Source of the DNA: Bacteroidetes bacterium 2013_40CM_41_45 | GTDB taxonomy: Bacteria; Bacteroidota; Bacteroidia; AKYH767-A; 2013-40CM-41-45 | Direction: 5' to 3' | Assembly: GCA_002215675.1 (NCBI GenBank) | Contig: NGFH01000009.1 | Location: 361,501 to 425,500 of the forward strand | DNA length: 64,000 nucleotides | Shown: positions 16,505 to 24,647 of the stretch, in pieces | How positions within the stretch are numbered: the stretch's first letter is position 1 | Layout of the letters: the number at the start of each line of letters is the position of its first letter | Made by a program: the position numbers and the translations under genes | Notes under the pieces: generated by a model | The model's database searches: none | The model's input: the letters and a program-made list of their open reading frames with translations, nothing else | Told to the model about the DNA's origin: nothing

Positions 16505-16535
16505 TTTGCATCGCAACAAAACATAATTACCTTTG
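16505..16535 (+). promoter_or_regulatory. Promoter of rpmH (-33 TTTG, -7 TACCTTTG)
   Basis: TTTG at 16505-16508, a 19-nt spacer, then TACCTTTG at 16528-16535. This matches the Bacteroidota consensus TTTG-N19-TAnnTTTG at every fixed base. Transcription would start near 16540, leaving an 18-nt leader before rpmH. It is the best promoter match in the window. Confidence 0.85.
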
Positions 16536-16557
16536 CGCACGCTAAAAAATTAAGGAT

Positions 16558-16713
16558 ATGAAACGTACTTTTCAGCCCTCCAGGAGAAAACGAAGCAATA
16601 AGCATGGCTTCCGCCATAGAATGTCATCGGCCAATGGCAGAAGAGTATTGGCATCGCGCAGAAAAAAGGGCCGCAAAAAACTTACAGTATCTGATGAAAA
16701 ACGCAAAAAATAG
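16558..16713 (+). CDS. rpmH: Ribosomal protein bL34
   Basis: 51 aa, of normal length. It begins [19 protein letters not shown] and continues [18 protein letters not shown], the invariant L34 sequence. It is a highly basic component of the large ribosomal subunit. The ATG at 16558 is preceded by AAGGAT, and the gene has a consensus promoter and its own terminator. No rnpA or dnaA is next to it, unlike the arrangement in many other bacteria. Confidence 0.98.
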   Translation: MKRTFQPSRRKRSNKHGFRHRMSSANGRRVLASRRKKGRKKLTVSDEKRKK

Positions 16714-16735
16714 GGTTCTGCGTTAACAAAATATG

Positions 16736-16767
16736 AAAACGTCCCGGGAAACCAGGGCGTTTTTTAT
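16736..16767 (+). terminator. Intrinsic terminator of rpmH
   Basis: Stem AAAACG-CCC / GGGCGTTTT (one bulged T) followed by a six-T run, 22 nt after the rpmH stop. Confidence 0.85.
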
Positions 16768-16777
16768 TTGTGGGGAT

Positions 16778-16894
16778 TTAAATTGTGAAGTAAAAAATCC
16801 AGAGCAGGAACCCTAAGATTCCGATAAAATACAAGAGCGAAAGCGCTCCGCTGGGCCTGGCATCGAAATATACGGCAAGAAATTTCCTAAACAT
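16778..16894 (-). CDS. Possible small membrane protein, 38 aa
   Basis: Minus-strand frame from ATG 16894: MFRKFLAVYFDARPSGALSL, then a hydrophobic segment LLYFIGILGFLLWIFYF and TAA. The pattern of a basic N-terminus followed by one transmembrane helix is convincing for a small membrane protein, and the gene fits neatly between the aquaporin stop and the rpmH terminator. It could be cotranscribed with the aquaporin (71-nt gap). I recognise no family. Confidence 0.45.
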   Translation of the reverse strand: MFRKFLAVYFDARPSGALSLLYFIGILGFLLWIFYFTI

Positions 16895-16965
16895 ATTCTG
16901 ATTTTATTAAGGTGCGAAAATAATTACTATGAGCTTTCAACTTAAAAAATAATACAGAGGTTACA

Positions 16966-17628
16966 TCAAATTTCATCAGGATTTGTCAGCCCGAATACCC
17001 AGGCAGCAACCACCGCCCCGGCAAACTGCCCCACAAGGTAAAACCAGGCATTGCCAAGAGAAGAACCGCCAGTAATAGTATCGATAATCATGGGTCCTAA
17101 AGTTACGGCCGGATTAAATGCCCCTCCTGAATAGGGCCCTGCAGCAATTGCACCGGCAGCCACGGTAAAGCCTATGGCAAGCCCGTAATACGAATTGCCC
17201 GCTGCTTTTTGTGTTGTGGCCACATGAAGCACCACGCTTACAAGAGCAAACGTGAAAAGCATTTCGATGATTAATGGTTTTATGTTGTAATGAAAGCCGC
17301 CAACCGGTGATGGAGGGGCCATTGCAATCCTGAAGATGATATAGAATATCAGGGCAGCGGCTATAGCGCCTGCAAGCTGGGCAAGCATGTATTTAAATGC
17401 ATCACCCGAGGAGATTTTTTTCCTTAACATAAGGCCCAATGTTACAGCAGGGTTATAGTGAGCGCCTGAAACATTTCCTCCCATATAAACCATAACCATA
17501 AGGATGGAGCCAATGCCCAGCGGTGCCAGCAGCTGCGGACTGCCGAAAAGCACTTGATGGTACGACACCATTCCAATTACAAGGACCAGGAAAAATGTTC
17601 CGGTAAATTCTACAATCAGTTTTTTCAT
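16966..17628 (-). CDS. aqpZ: Aquaporin / MIP-family channel
   Basis: 220 aa inner-membrane channel with six hydrophobic helices. Both hallmark half-helix motifs are present: NPAVTLGLML after GAHY, and NPAVTLGPMI after GGAF. I start it at the ATG at 17628 (MKKLIVEFTGTFFLV) rather than an upstream in-frame codon at 17655. The family conducts water or small neutral solutes such as glycerol. The residues seen do not let me decide between the two, so aqpZ is a tentative symbol. Confidence 0.92.
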   Translation of the reverse strand: MKKLIVEFTGTFFLVLVIGMVSYHQVLFGSPQLLAPLGIGSILMVMVYMGGNVSGAHYNPAVTLGLMLRKKISSGDAFKYMLAQLAGAIAAALIFYIIFRIAMAPPSPVGGFHYNIKPLIIEMLFTFALVSVVLHVATTQKAAGNSYYGLAIGFTVAAGAIAAGPYSGGAFNPAVTLGPMIIDTITGGSSLGNAWFYLVGQFAGAVVAAWVFGLTNPDEI

Positions 17629-17737
17629 AAGCAATTTTTTTTCTTTGTTACGCAAAATAAATGCGATGGGTTATGGAGCGAAAGGTCAGGAATATATTTT
17701 AATAATTTACAAAATGGATTATGTAGTTATACTTTAA

Positions 17738-17745
17738 TATTTTTG
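17738..17745 (+). promoter_or_regulatory. -7 box upstream of the peroxiredoxin gene
   Basis: TATTTTTG, a full TAnnTTTG match 28 nt before the ATG. No convincing -33 TTTG at the expected distance. Confidence 0.55.
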
Positions 17746-17773
17746 TACATCAATAATTTTAAAAGAGTACATC

Positions 17774-18244
17774 ATGAGTTTAACCGTAGGACAAAAAGCC
17801 CCTGACTTAAAATTAGTCGACACAGATAAAAAAGAACGCACGCTTTCTGAATTTAGTGGAAAGAATGTGGTGCTTTTTTTCTTTCCCATGGCTTGGACAG
17901 GCGTTTGCACTAAAGAAATGTGTGCGCTGCAGGATGATTATAAAGCGTATGAGAATTTGAATGCCGTAGTTATTGGCATATCAGTGGATACACTCTTTGC
18001 GCTAAAGCGATTCGCAGAGGATAATAAGTTACACAATATTTTATTGCTTAGTGATTTTAACAAAGAAGCCATTAATGCTTATGGCGTGGTGCATCATGAT
18101 TTTTCATGGGGGTATAAGGATGTAGCAAGACGTTCCACTTTTGTAATTGATAAGGACGGTATCATCCGGTTTATAGAAATTCTGCCTGTCCAGGGAGACT
18201 TCCCTAACCTGGATGCGGTTAAAAAAACTTTGGCCTCTTTATAA
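17774..18244 (+). CDS. Peroxiredoxin (AhpC/TSA family, AhpE/BCP-like)
   Basis: 156 aa thioredoxin-fold peroxidase that reduces hydrogen peroxide or organic peroxides. The active-site loop reads FPMAWTGVCTKEMC, with the peroxidatic Cys in T-x-x-C context and a second Cys four residues later. The conserved Trp/Arg region (DVARRSTFVID) is near residue 125. It has no signal peptide, so it is cytoplasmic. The second Cys position is like that of AhpE-type enzymes, but the resolving mechanism cannot be read from sequence alone. The stop overlaps the convergent ZIP gene by 6 bp. Confidence 0.92.
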   Translation: MSLTVGQKAPDLKLVDTDKKERTLSEFSGKNVVLFFFPMAWTGVCTKEMCALQDDYKAYENLNAVVIGISVDTLFALKRFAEDNKLHNILLLSDFNKEAINAYGVVHHDFSWGYKDVARRSTFVIDKDGIIRFIEILPVQGDFPNLDAVKKTLASL

Positions 18245-18958
18245 AATCGCTATTGCGGCGCCCACTCCTGCAAGTATGGCCACAAAACGGTAGTAATTAA
18301 ACCGGTGGTCTTCTGTAGACTCAAAGAGTATAGTTGTTGAAATATGCAGAAATATTCCAATAACGAGCGCCATAATTTCAGGATAATATTGAGCGAGAAA
18401 TCCTGTTTTGTTTTCTCCCAGTAAAACAGATGTCAGCGCTCCTAAAGGAGCCATTGCGGCAAACAGCAAAATACAAGTAATAGTTATGTACCTTTTTACT
18501 TCAGACGCATTAAGCATAGTAGCTAAAGCTATGGCTACAGGAACGTGATGAAGAATGATTCCCGTAAGCAAAGAATTTTGTAAATCTTGTCCGCTACCCG
18601 GTTCGCCCAGCGGCATTCCTTCGAGGAATGAGTGCAATGACAGGCTGAAGATTATAGCAAATGGAAATGTGTGCTGATGTGTTTTATGAATATGTATATG
18701 CCCGTGCTCAATACCTTCAGAAAAAAACTCCAGCAAAAGCTGAAGTATAAAACCGGCAAGAATGAATAGACCGATTTGCCTGCTGCCTGATGAATAGGTT
18801 TCGGGAATGAGGTGAAGCACGCACAGGGCAAACAGGTATGCGCCGCTGAAGGCAAGCAGCACCTTGAGCCAAAGTGCATTAATGTTTTTAAGACGAAGTG
18901 CAAGTAAACCGCTGAGGAGAACGCTTCCGAATAAAAGCAGGTACGAAAAAAAACTCAT
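18239..18958 (-). CDS. ZIP-family divalent metal transporter
   Basis: 239 aa inner-membrane protein with about seven to eight hydrophobic segments. Family motifs are HSFLEGMPLGE (helix IV) and HHVPVAIALATM (helix V), whose His and Glu residues bind the metal. A His-rich loop (HGHIHIHKTHQH) between helices III and IV is typical of zinc/iron importers. The start overlaps the stop of the methyltransferase gene by 1 nt (TGATG arrangement), so the two genes form an operon. Confidence 0.9.
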   Translation of the reverse strand: MSFFSYLLLFGSVLLSGLLALRLKNINALWLKVLLAFSGAYLFALCVLHLIPETYSSGSRQIGLFILAGFILQLLLEFFSEGIEHGHIHIHKTHQHTFPFAIIFSLSLHSFLEGMPLGEPGSGQDLQNSLLTGIILHHVPVAIALATMLNASEVKRYITITCILLFAAMAPLGALTSVLLGENKTGFLAQYYPEIMALVIGIFLHISTTILFESTEDHRFNYYRFVAILAGVGAAIAIL

Positions 18959-19689
18959 CAGCCGGTTATTTTTTCTGCAATAATAATGAGACGTTCGGAA
19001 TGAGCTGGGTCAAATGGTTCAAGGTTGTAATTGCCGAAGACGGATGTTGTCTTTAATCCGGCTTCATTAAAATAATTTTCAAAGTGGCTGCGGCCAAGAA
19101 GCATTACTTTTTCTGAATGCTCATGAATGCAGGCATTATCTTCAACTTCTATGGTTTTAATGATAAAGTTACTCTCTGTATGCTTGCTGATTTTAAAAAC
19201 AATACCTTTCACTTTTATGATTTCCTCTTTCCGAAGCCGCTTCACAGCCCGTTCTGCATTCATAAAATCAATAACAAGCCGCCCGCCTTTTATGAGTGAT
19301 TTACCGAGAGAACGGATGGCAAGCCGGTTTTCGTCTTCGGTTTCAAAATATCCAAAGCTGCTGAAAAGATTAAGCGCTACATTAAAATAATTTTCGCGGA
19401 ATGGCTTCCTCATATCATGAATAAAAAAGTGGAGTGTTTTACATTCAGACTTTTTATTGTAAGCGCAGTTTACGGCGGATAAATCATAGCCCGTTACATC
19501 AAATCCTTTCCGGTTAAGATATACAGAGTGCCTGCCGCGCCCGCAGGCAGCATCCAGTATTTTCATCCCGCTTTTGAGCTCAAGATGCGAGATGATATTA
19601 TCCAGGAAAAGCTTCGCCTCATTCTCATCTCGGTACGAATAAAGAATATGGTAGTACGGTGAATCGAACCAGGATTTATACCATTCCAT
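18958..19689 (-). CDS. Class I SAM-dependent methyltransferase
   Basis: 243 aa. Motif I is ILDAACGRGRHSVYL (SAM-binding glycine loop). It is followed by DVTGYDLSAVNCAY (motif post-I acidic residue) and HDMRKPF, and by ALNLFSSFGYFE as motif II. The substrate is unknown. Proteins of this type annotated in Bacteroidota act on small molecules or lipids. It starts at the ATG at 19689; immediately upstream is a heptamer array (19705-19731). It is translationally coupled to the ZIP transporter downstream. Confidence 0.88.
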   Translation of the reverse strand: MEWYKSWFDSPYYHILYSYRDENEAKLFLDNIISHLELKSGMKILDAACGRGRHSVYLNRKGFDVTGYDLSAVNCAYNKKSECKTLHFFIHDMRKPFRENYFNVALNLFSSFGYFETEDENRLAIRSLGKSLIKGGRLVIDFMNAERAVKRLRKEEIIKVKGIVFKISKHTESNFIIKTIEVEDNACIHEHSEKVMLLGRSHFENYFNEAGLKTTSVFGNYNLEPFDPAHSERLIIIAEKITG

Positions 19690-19704
19690 GTTATGAATAT
19701 CTAA

Positions 19705-19731
19705 TCTTTACGAATTTACGAATTACGAATT
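19705..19731. repeat. 7-nt tandem repeat upstream of the methyltransferase gene
   Basis: On the minus strand it reads as repeats of AATTCGT (units AATTCGT, AATTCGT, then A-AATTCGT with one extra base), leading into degenerate heptads just before the ATG at 19689. The next gene in the other direction has its own, different heptamer array 55 bp away. Confidence 0.65.
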
Positions 19732-19738
19732 CATAGGC

Positions 19739-19753
19739 TTGCCTGCAAGGCAA
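19739..19753. repeat. Small palindrome TTGCCT-GCA-AGGCAA
   Basis: Perfect 6-bp inverted repeat between the two heptamer arrays of the 19690-19810 divergent spacer. Its CCTGC core resembles the arms of the larger palindromic repeats of the window. Confidence 0.5.
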
Positions 19754-19784
19754 AAATAATCTTCTACATTTACTCAAATTTTTT

Positions 19785-19805
19785 TCATCACTCATCACTC
19801 ATCAC
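19785..19805. repeat. 7-nt tandem repeat (TCATCAC x3) abutting a start codon
   Basis: Three perfect copies of tcatcac (plus tcac of a fourth) end 5 nt before the ATG at 19811. The array occupies the place where a ribosome-binding site would lie, so a change in copy number would alter the leader. Confidence 0.8.
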
Positions 19806-19810
19806 TCACG

Positions 19811-21058
19811 ATGTTCCGTTTAGTTGCAACGACCTTTTCAGGAGCCGAAGAAGTTCTTTCGAAAGAATTGAAAGCGCTTGGAGCGGGTGAAATTAAAACT
19901 CTTTCGCGCGCCGTGGAATTTACGGGTAATACTGAAATCATGTATAAAGCGAATCTTTTTTGCCGTACCGCTTTCAGGATTCTAAAACCATTTTCCACTT
20001 TCAAGGTGAATGATGAAATAGAGCTTTATAAACAATGTAAAGAAATCAGTTGGGAAGAGTTGATGACAGCGGATGACACGTTTGCCATCGAGGCGGTTTC
20101 ATCGCACGAAAAACTGAACCATACATTATATATAGCGCAGAAAATAAAAGATGCCATTGCCGACCGCTTCAGGGCAAAATCGGGTAAGCGCCCATCGGTG
20201 GATTTAGCGAACCCCCGGTATGCAATTCATGCGTATGTTGAAAAAGATAAATGCACGTTGTCGTTAGACAGCTCTGGCGGCTCGCTCCATAAAAGAGGAT
20301 ACAGGATAAGTGCAACGGGTGCACCGCTCAATGAAGCGCTTGCCGCCGGCTTGATTTTATTAAGCGGGTGGGAGGGAAGCACAAATTTTTACGACCCCAT
20401 GTGCGGCAGCGGAACATTTTTGATTGAAGCCGCCATGCTTGCGCTGAATATTCCTTCAGGAATGTACAGGAAGGGCTTCGGCTTTCAACGATGGAGAAAC
20501 TTTGAAGAAGAGCTCTGGAACGGAATCCTGGCTAAAGCAAAGTCAGGAATTAAAAATAGTTTGGATATTAAAATCTGTGGCGCCGATATTTCTGAAGGCT
20601 CGGTGAGAGCGGCAAACATCAATATAAAAAATGCGGGGCTCGAAAAATTTATTTCCGTGGAGAAAAAATCTTTTAATGATTTCATGCCGCAAGGAGAATC
20701 AGGTATGGTTATGATTAATCCCCCGTATGGCGGGCGGCTTGACGCCTCACCCCTGCCTGCCACGTCTACGCCATCGCATCGGCAGGCAGGCCCAACCCCT
20801 CTCCAGCGGAGAGGGGAGCTCGCCATGAGTTCTCCTCGGGAAGACATTGGTTTGCTCTACAAAGAAATCGGCAATCACCTGAAGAAAAATTTTACAGGGC
20901 ATGTGACATGGATACTCACCGCCAACCGCGAAGCGGCAAAACAAATAGGTTTACATTCGTCAAAGAAAATACAAGTCTACAACGGACCGCTGGAATGCCG
21001 CTTTATGAAATTTGAATTGTATAGCGGAAGTAAAAAAAGAAATGAGCCAACAGAATAG
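19811..21058 (+). CDS. THUMP-domain class I SAM-dependent RNA methyltransferase (RlmL N-terminal-like)
   Basis: 415 aa. Residues about 50-155 form the THUMP RNA-binding domain. The C-terminal catalytic domain contains FYDPMCGSGTFLIEAAMLA (motif I) and the N6/N2-methyltransferase tetrapeptide NPPY in MINPPYGGRLD. The family (RlmL N-terminal half, YpsC) makes m2G2445 in 23S rRNA. Directly after NPPYGGRLD comes an extra stretch of about 30 residues (ASPLPATSTPSHRQAGPTPL and on) before LYKEIGNHLKKNF resumes the family sequence. It is encoded by an in-frame palindromic repeat at 20752-20816. The start is the ATG abutting the TCATCAC array. Confidence 0.9.
   Translation: MFRLVATTFSGAEEVLSKELKALGAGEIKTLSRAVEFTGNTEIMYKANLFCRTAFRILKPFSTFKVNDEIELYKQCKEISWEELMTADDTFAIEAVSSHEKLNHTLYIAQKIKDAIADRFRAKSGKRPSVDLANPRYAIHAYVEKDKCTLSLDSSGGSLHKRGYRISATGAPLNEALAAGLILLSGWEGSTNFYDPMCGSGTFLIEAAMLALNIPSGMYRKGFGFQRWRNFEEELWNGILAKAKSGIKNSLDIKICGADISEGSVRAANINIKNAGLEKFISVEKKSFNDFMPQGESGMVMINPPYGGRLDASPLPATSTPSHRQAGPTPLQRRGELAMSSPREDIGLLYKEIGNHLKKNFTGHVTWILTANREAAKQIGLHSSKKIQVYNGPLECRFMKFELYSGSKKRNEPTE
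20752..20816. repeat. Palindromic interspersed repeat inside the THUMP methyltransferase gene
   Basis: Two inverted repeats in series: CCTGCCTGCC at 20752-20761 with GGCAGGCAGG at 20781-20790, and CCCCTCTCC at 20796-20804 with GGAGAGGGG at 20808-20816. It is open in the gene frame and encodes the Pro-rich insertion. The second hairpin is nearly the same as the one in tsaD (53491-53513). Confidence 0.9.
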
Positions 21059-21099
21059 TTATCACATTCAATTTGTTTATTTCGCATTAAATAACTGAC

Positions 21100-21714
21100 A
21101 TGCTTGTTGTAGCCGTACTACTCGCTTATGTACTTGGTTCTATTCCCTCGGCGGTTTTGGTGGGAAAATATTTTTATGGAATAGATGTGCGGCAGCATGG
21201 CAGCGGAAATGCGGGAGCAACCAACGTTCTTCGCACCATTGGAAAAAAAGCAGGCATATCTGTTTTGTTCATGGACATGCTGAAGGGATTTGTAGCCGTA
21301 AATCTTTCGTGGCTTACCGAATATTCTCCTGCAAGCGATGAATGGCTTGGCATTCGGGCTATGCTGGCAGTGGCATCTATACTGGGGCATATCTTTCCGC
21401 TCTTTGCGCAATTCAGAGGTGGCAAAGGCGTTGCCACCATGACGGGCACGCTCCTCGCTCTTAACCCCGCTGCGGCGGTTATTGCCATTATATTTTTCTC
21501 ACTGGTTCTTTCGTTTACAAAATATGTTTCTCTTAGCAGCATAGCCACAGCGCTCATGCTTCCGGTCATCTTTGGTGCGTGGTTTGGCGCAGGCACAGAG
21601 CTCAGTTTATATTCTTTTACCGTAGCAGCTATCATTCTTATTACGCATAGAAAAAATATAAAGCGGTTACTTAAGGGGGAAGAAACGAAATTTGGTTTAT
21701 CGGCTAAGAAATAA
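21100..21714 (+). CDS. plsY: Glycerol-3-phosphate acyltransferase PlsY
   Basis: 204 aa inner-membrane enzyme that transfers the acyl group from acyl phosphate to glycerol 3-phosphate, the first step of phospholipid synthesis. Motif 1 is GSIPSAVLVGK, motif 2 GSGNAGATNVLR and motif 3 FRGGKGVATMTG, in the usual order, with five hydrophobic segments and normal length. It starts at the ATG at 21100, 41 nt after the methyltransferase stop, and ends 6 nt before the DUF4153 gene. The three genes are probably one transcript. Confidence 0.96.
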   Translation: MLVVAVLLAYVLGSIPSAVLVGKYFYGIDVRQHGSGNAGATNVLRTIGKKAGISVLFMDMLKGFVAVNLSWLTEYSPASDEWLGIRAMLAVASILGHIFPLFAQFRGGKGVATMTGTLLALNPAAAVIAIIFFSLVLSFTKYVSLSSIATALMLPVIFGAWFGAGTELSLYSFTVAAIILITHRKNIKRLLKGEETKFGLSAKK

Positions 21715-21720
21715 AGCAGC

Positions 21721-23568
21721 ATGAAATTTTTCTCCCTGGAATCACTGAGCCGTAAAGCGGGTGAAACATTTTTGCGCTTCCCGCTTTCTGTTATTGCCGC
21801 ATTTGCAGGCACGGTTGTAATGGTGATGGTTTCTCATCACGGCTATCCGGAACCGGAGCCGCATCTCCTTTACAAGATTGTAATGAGCTGTTACCTGGTC
21901 ATGCTGCTATCTGTTTCTGTTTCGCTGTATGCCGAACGGTTTACTTTCTCTGCGCTGAAAAAAAATATTTCATTTGTTGCTGTAATTGTTTTGGGTGTTC
22001 TTTATTTCTATTCTCTTCCCGAAAAGGTAGATGTTATAACCGGAATGCGCTTTGCACTTTTCGTTACCGGCCTGCATTTCCTGGTTGCGTTTATTCCGTA
22101 TCTGGTGAGAGGAGAAATGAATGGTTTATGGCAGTTTAATAAATATGTTTTCATACGCATTCTCACTGCTGTTTTGTATTCGGGTGTGTTGTTCGTGGGG
22201 CTTGCGCTTGCATTGTTAGCCATACAAAAATTGTTTGATGTAAATATTAAAGACAGGTACTATTTTGATTTATGGATTGTCATTGCCGGAATATTCAATA
22301 CATGGTTTTTCCTGGCAGGTATTCCGGAAAATCTTCCATCGCTTGAAGATGAGACATCCTATCCTAAAGGTCTTAAAATATTTACGATGTATGTGCTGCT
22401 GCCGCTCGTCTGCATTTATCTTGCAATACTTTATGTCTATGGCGGAAAAATTATAGTTACCGCTCAATGGCCGGTGGGCTGGGTTGCATACCTGGTCATT
22501 GCATTTTCTATTTTCGGAATACTTTCCTTCCTGCTAATTTACCCGCTGCGCAATGATGAATCGCAACGATGGGTGCGGTCTTATTCGCGCCTGTTTTATT
22601 TTCTGCTTGCGCCACTTATCGTGTTATTATTCGTGGCAATCTTTAAGCGAGTCAATATGTATGGTATTACAGAGGAACGGTACTTTGTAATTCTGCTGGC
22701 TTGCTGGCTTGCTTTTATTTCTGTGTATCTTATTGTTACGGGAGGCAATAACATACGCACCATTCCGGTATCGCTTTGCATCATTGCATTTCTTTCATCA
22801 TTCGGCCCGTGGGGTGCATTTAATGTTTCGCGCAACAGCCAGGTGAAAGAGCTAACGGCCATACTCGACAGTAATCATGTCATTAAAAACGGCATGGTTG
22901 ATACTACGATAACTCATAATATTCAGTCTAAAGATTACGAGCGCATTGAAGACATTGTACGATACATTGACAGGGTTCATGGTTACAAAATATTGCAGCC
23001 GTTCTTTGCTTTCAAGCTCGATTCAGTTATTCCACCCGAGGATGAGAAACGTGTTCCCGAATGGAGCAGCAACAGCGACATTATTATCAGCTTAATGAAA
23101 CTCAACAAAATTTATTCTGAAGAAGACAGCACGCGGGAATCGAGCCACTATTTTAAAAATGCAGCCAATGAAATGGCAAGCTCTATCGGGTATGATTTTG
23201 TTTCTGATTTTGTACTCAACTCATATTATCATTCGGATTCCACTAAGTTTATATTGAAAAAAGATACGCTGTATTTATGGTATTCTGATAATACGAGAAG
23301 AATCAAAATATCATACAAAAATATAGAGCCGCTGGTACTTGAAATAGGTAATGTTCTGGACGCGGTTTACCCATTTGTATCTGACAGCGTTCATCTATCT
23401 GATTTTTCTATTGAAAGCGATAACAAGGAATGGAAAGCTAAGGTTGTTTTTTCAGAACTGCGTATTAACAAAAAAGACGGGCGCAACTTGCTGGATTACG
23501 CTTCTGCCATGCTGTTTGTGAAGATGGCTAATGTTGTAGAAAATGAAGTTGGAGAGAAAAAGGAATAA
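21721..23568 (+). CDS. DUF4153-type integral membrane protein
   Basis: 615 aa. The N-terminal 375 residues contain about ten to eleven hydrophobic helices with the segment LPSLEDETSYPKGLKIFTMYV, characteristic of DUF4153 proteins. It is followed by a soluble C-terminal region of about 240 residues (from VSRNSQVKELTAILD), probably outside the cytoplasm. Function unknown. The start is ATG 21721, closely behind plsY. Confidence 0.85.
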   Translation: MKFFSLESLSRKAGETFLRFPLSVIAAFAGTVVMVMVSHHGYPEPEPHLLYKIVMSCYLVMLLSVSVSLYAERFTFSALKKNISFVAVIVLGVLYFYSLPEKVDVITGMRFALFVTGLHFLVAFIPYLVRGEMNGLWQFNKYVFIRILTAVLYSGVLFVGLALALLAIQKLFDVNIKDRYYFDLWIVIAGIFNTWFFLAGIPENLPSLEDETSYPKGLKIFTMYVLLPLVCIYLAILYVYGGKIIVTAQWPVGWVAYLVIAFSIFGILSFLLIYPLRNDESQRWVRSYSRLFYFLLAPLIVLLFVAIFKRVNMYGITEERYFVILLACWLAFISVYLIVTGGNNIRTIPVSLCIIAFLSSFGPWGAFNVSRNSQVKELTAILDSNHVIKNGMVDTTITHNIQSKDYERIEDIVRYIDRVHGYKILQPFFAFKLDSVIPPEDEKRVPEWSSNSDIIISLMKLNKIYSEEDSTRESSHYFKNAANEMASSIGYDFVSDFVLNSYYHSDSTKFILKKDTLYLWYSDNTRRIKISYKNIEPLVLEIGNVLDAVYPFVSDSVHLSDFSIESDNKEWKAKVVFSELRINKKDGRNLLDYASAMLFVKMANVVENEVGEKKE

Positions 23569-23619
23569 AGGTAAATTATTTTTTCCCATCTTTGCCGGCT
23601 CAAATCAAAACCAAATAAC

Positions 23620-24351
23620 ATGAAAGTATTGTCAAAATTAATTTTCGTTTTGTTGTTCATTGCTTCAACCGTCAGTGCGCAAACCGCCGATGAAATCATT
23701 GCAAAGCATATCCAGGCAATGGGTGGCAGTGCCAAGTTCGCTGCTCTTAAAACCATGAAAATAACTTCGAGCATAGATATGATGGGAATGAAAATGCCGG
23801 TGATAAGCACCATCGTTGACGGGAAGGCATCGCGTACAGAAGTGACATTCCAGGGAATGACACAAATACTGGTAAGCGAGGGAGATGGCGGATGGTACAT
23901 CAGCCCGTTCCAGGGAAAAACGGATCCTGAAAAGGCAAACGAAGAAATGATTAAAGAAGCTAAAGAAGAAAGAGACCTTAGCGGCCCGTTGTACAACTAT
24001 AAAGAGAAGGGAAATAAAGTTGAACTTACCGGCAAGGAGGAGTTGGAAGGCACAGATGTTTATAAGCTTAAAATCACGCGTCCAACGGGCGATGTAAGCT
24101 ACCAGTACATTGACGCTTCCAGTTATCTTTTGTTGAAAGAAACATCGAAGCAAAAATTCCAGGACAAAGAAGAAGAAAGCGAAAGACTTTTATCTAACTA
24201 CAAGGTGATTGACGGAATTAATTTTCCGTTTACAGTCGAAATACGGAAGGTTGGCGAAAGCACCGGGCAGATTATGACTGTTGATAACGTAGAAATGAAT
24301 CCCAAGGTGGACGACAGCATTTTTAAAATGCCGGCACCGAAAGCTAAATAA
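23620..24351 (+). CDS. LolA-like outer-membrane lipoprotein-sorting family protein
   Basis: 243 aa. The signal peptide (residues 1-20, ending STVSAQ) is followed by TADEIIAKHIQAMGG, the common start of Bacteroidota proteins with the LolA/LolB-like half-barrel. The rest is antiparallel beta (WYISPFQGKTDPE, YKLKITRPTGDVSYQYID, NFPFTVEIRKVGE). It is periplasmic and probably binds a lipid or lipoprotein, but its role need not be that of LolA itself. A near-consensus CATCTTTG box is about 25 nt upstream, and a strong terminator follows. Confidence 0.85.
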   Translation: MKVLSKLIFVLLFIASTVSAQTADEIIAKHIQAMGGSAKFAALKTMKITSSIDMMGMKMPVISTIVDGKASRTEVTFQGMTQILVSEGDGGWYISPFQGKTDPEKANEEMIKEAKEERDLSGPLYNYKEKGNKVELTGKEELEGTDVYKLKITRPTGDVSYQYIDASSYLLLKETSKQKFQDKEEESERLLSNYKVIDGINFPFTVEIRKVGESTGQIMTVDNVEMNPKVDDSIFKMPAPKAK

Positions 24352-24369
24352 ATTTTTATTTCATTCAGC

Positions 24370-24397
24370 AACCCTCTGCTAATCACAGAGGGTTTTT
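24370..24397 (+). terminator. Intrinsic terminator after the LolA-like gene
   Basis: Perfect 9-bp stem AACCCTCTG / CAGAGGGTT, 7-nt loop and T-run, 18 nt after the stop. Confidence 0.92.
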
Positions 24398-24523
24398 ATT
24401 TTCGTCTTTCATAAGCGGGCGTTTGCCGTTTCATAACATAGTTACGTCTCAATTTATTTCTGATTATATGAGTGTTGGTTAGTTTTCGTGCTTTAAAAAA
24501 TGGTTTTGACTTATTTTACTCTC

Positions 24524-24605
24524 ACCGCTGACCCCTTACCCCTAAAGGGGAAACCCTCGCTCCATAAGACAGTCAGCGGTTCTCCCTTTAGGGAGTCAGA
24601 GGGTA
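24524..24605. repeat. Composite palindromic intergenic repeat
   Basis: Nested inverted repeats: outer arms ACCGCTGAC (24524-24532) and GTCAGCGGT (24572-24580), inner CCCCTAAAGGGG, and a further CTCCCTTTAGGGAG. Together they could extrude a multi-branched structure. The CCCCTAAAGGGG/CTCCCTTTAGGGAG cores resemble the repeat arms found in tsaD and the THUMP methyltransferase gene. Confidence 0.8.
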
Positions 24606-24647
24606 ATAAAAAGAAGTATTTTTATCCGGCACTTAACAAATAATTCT

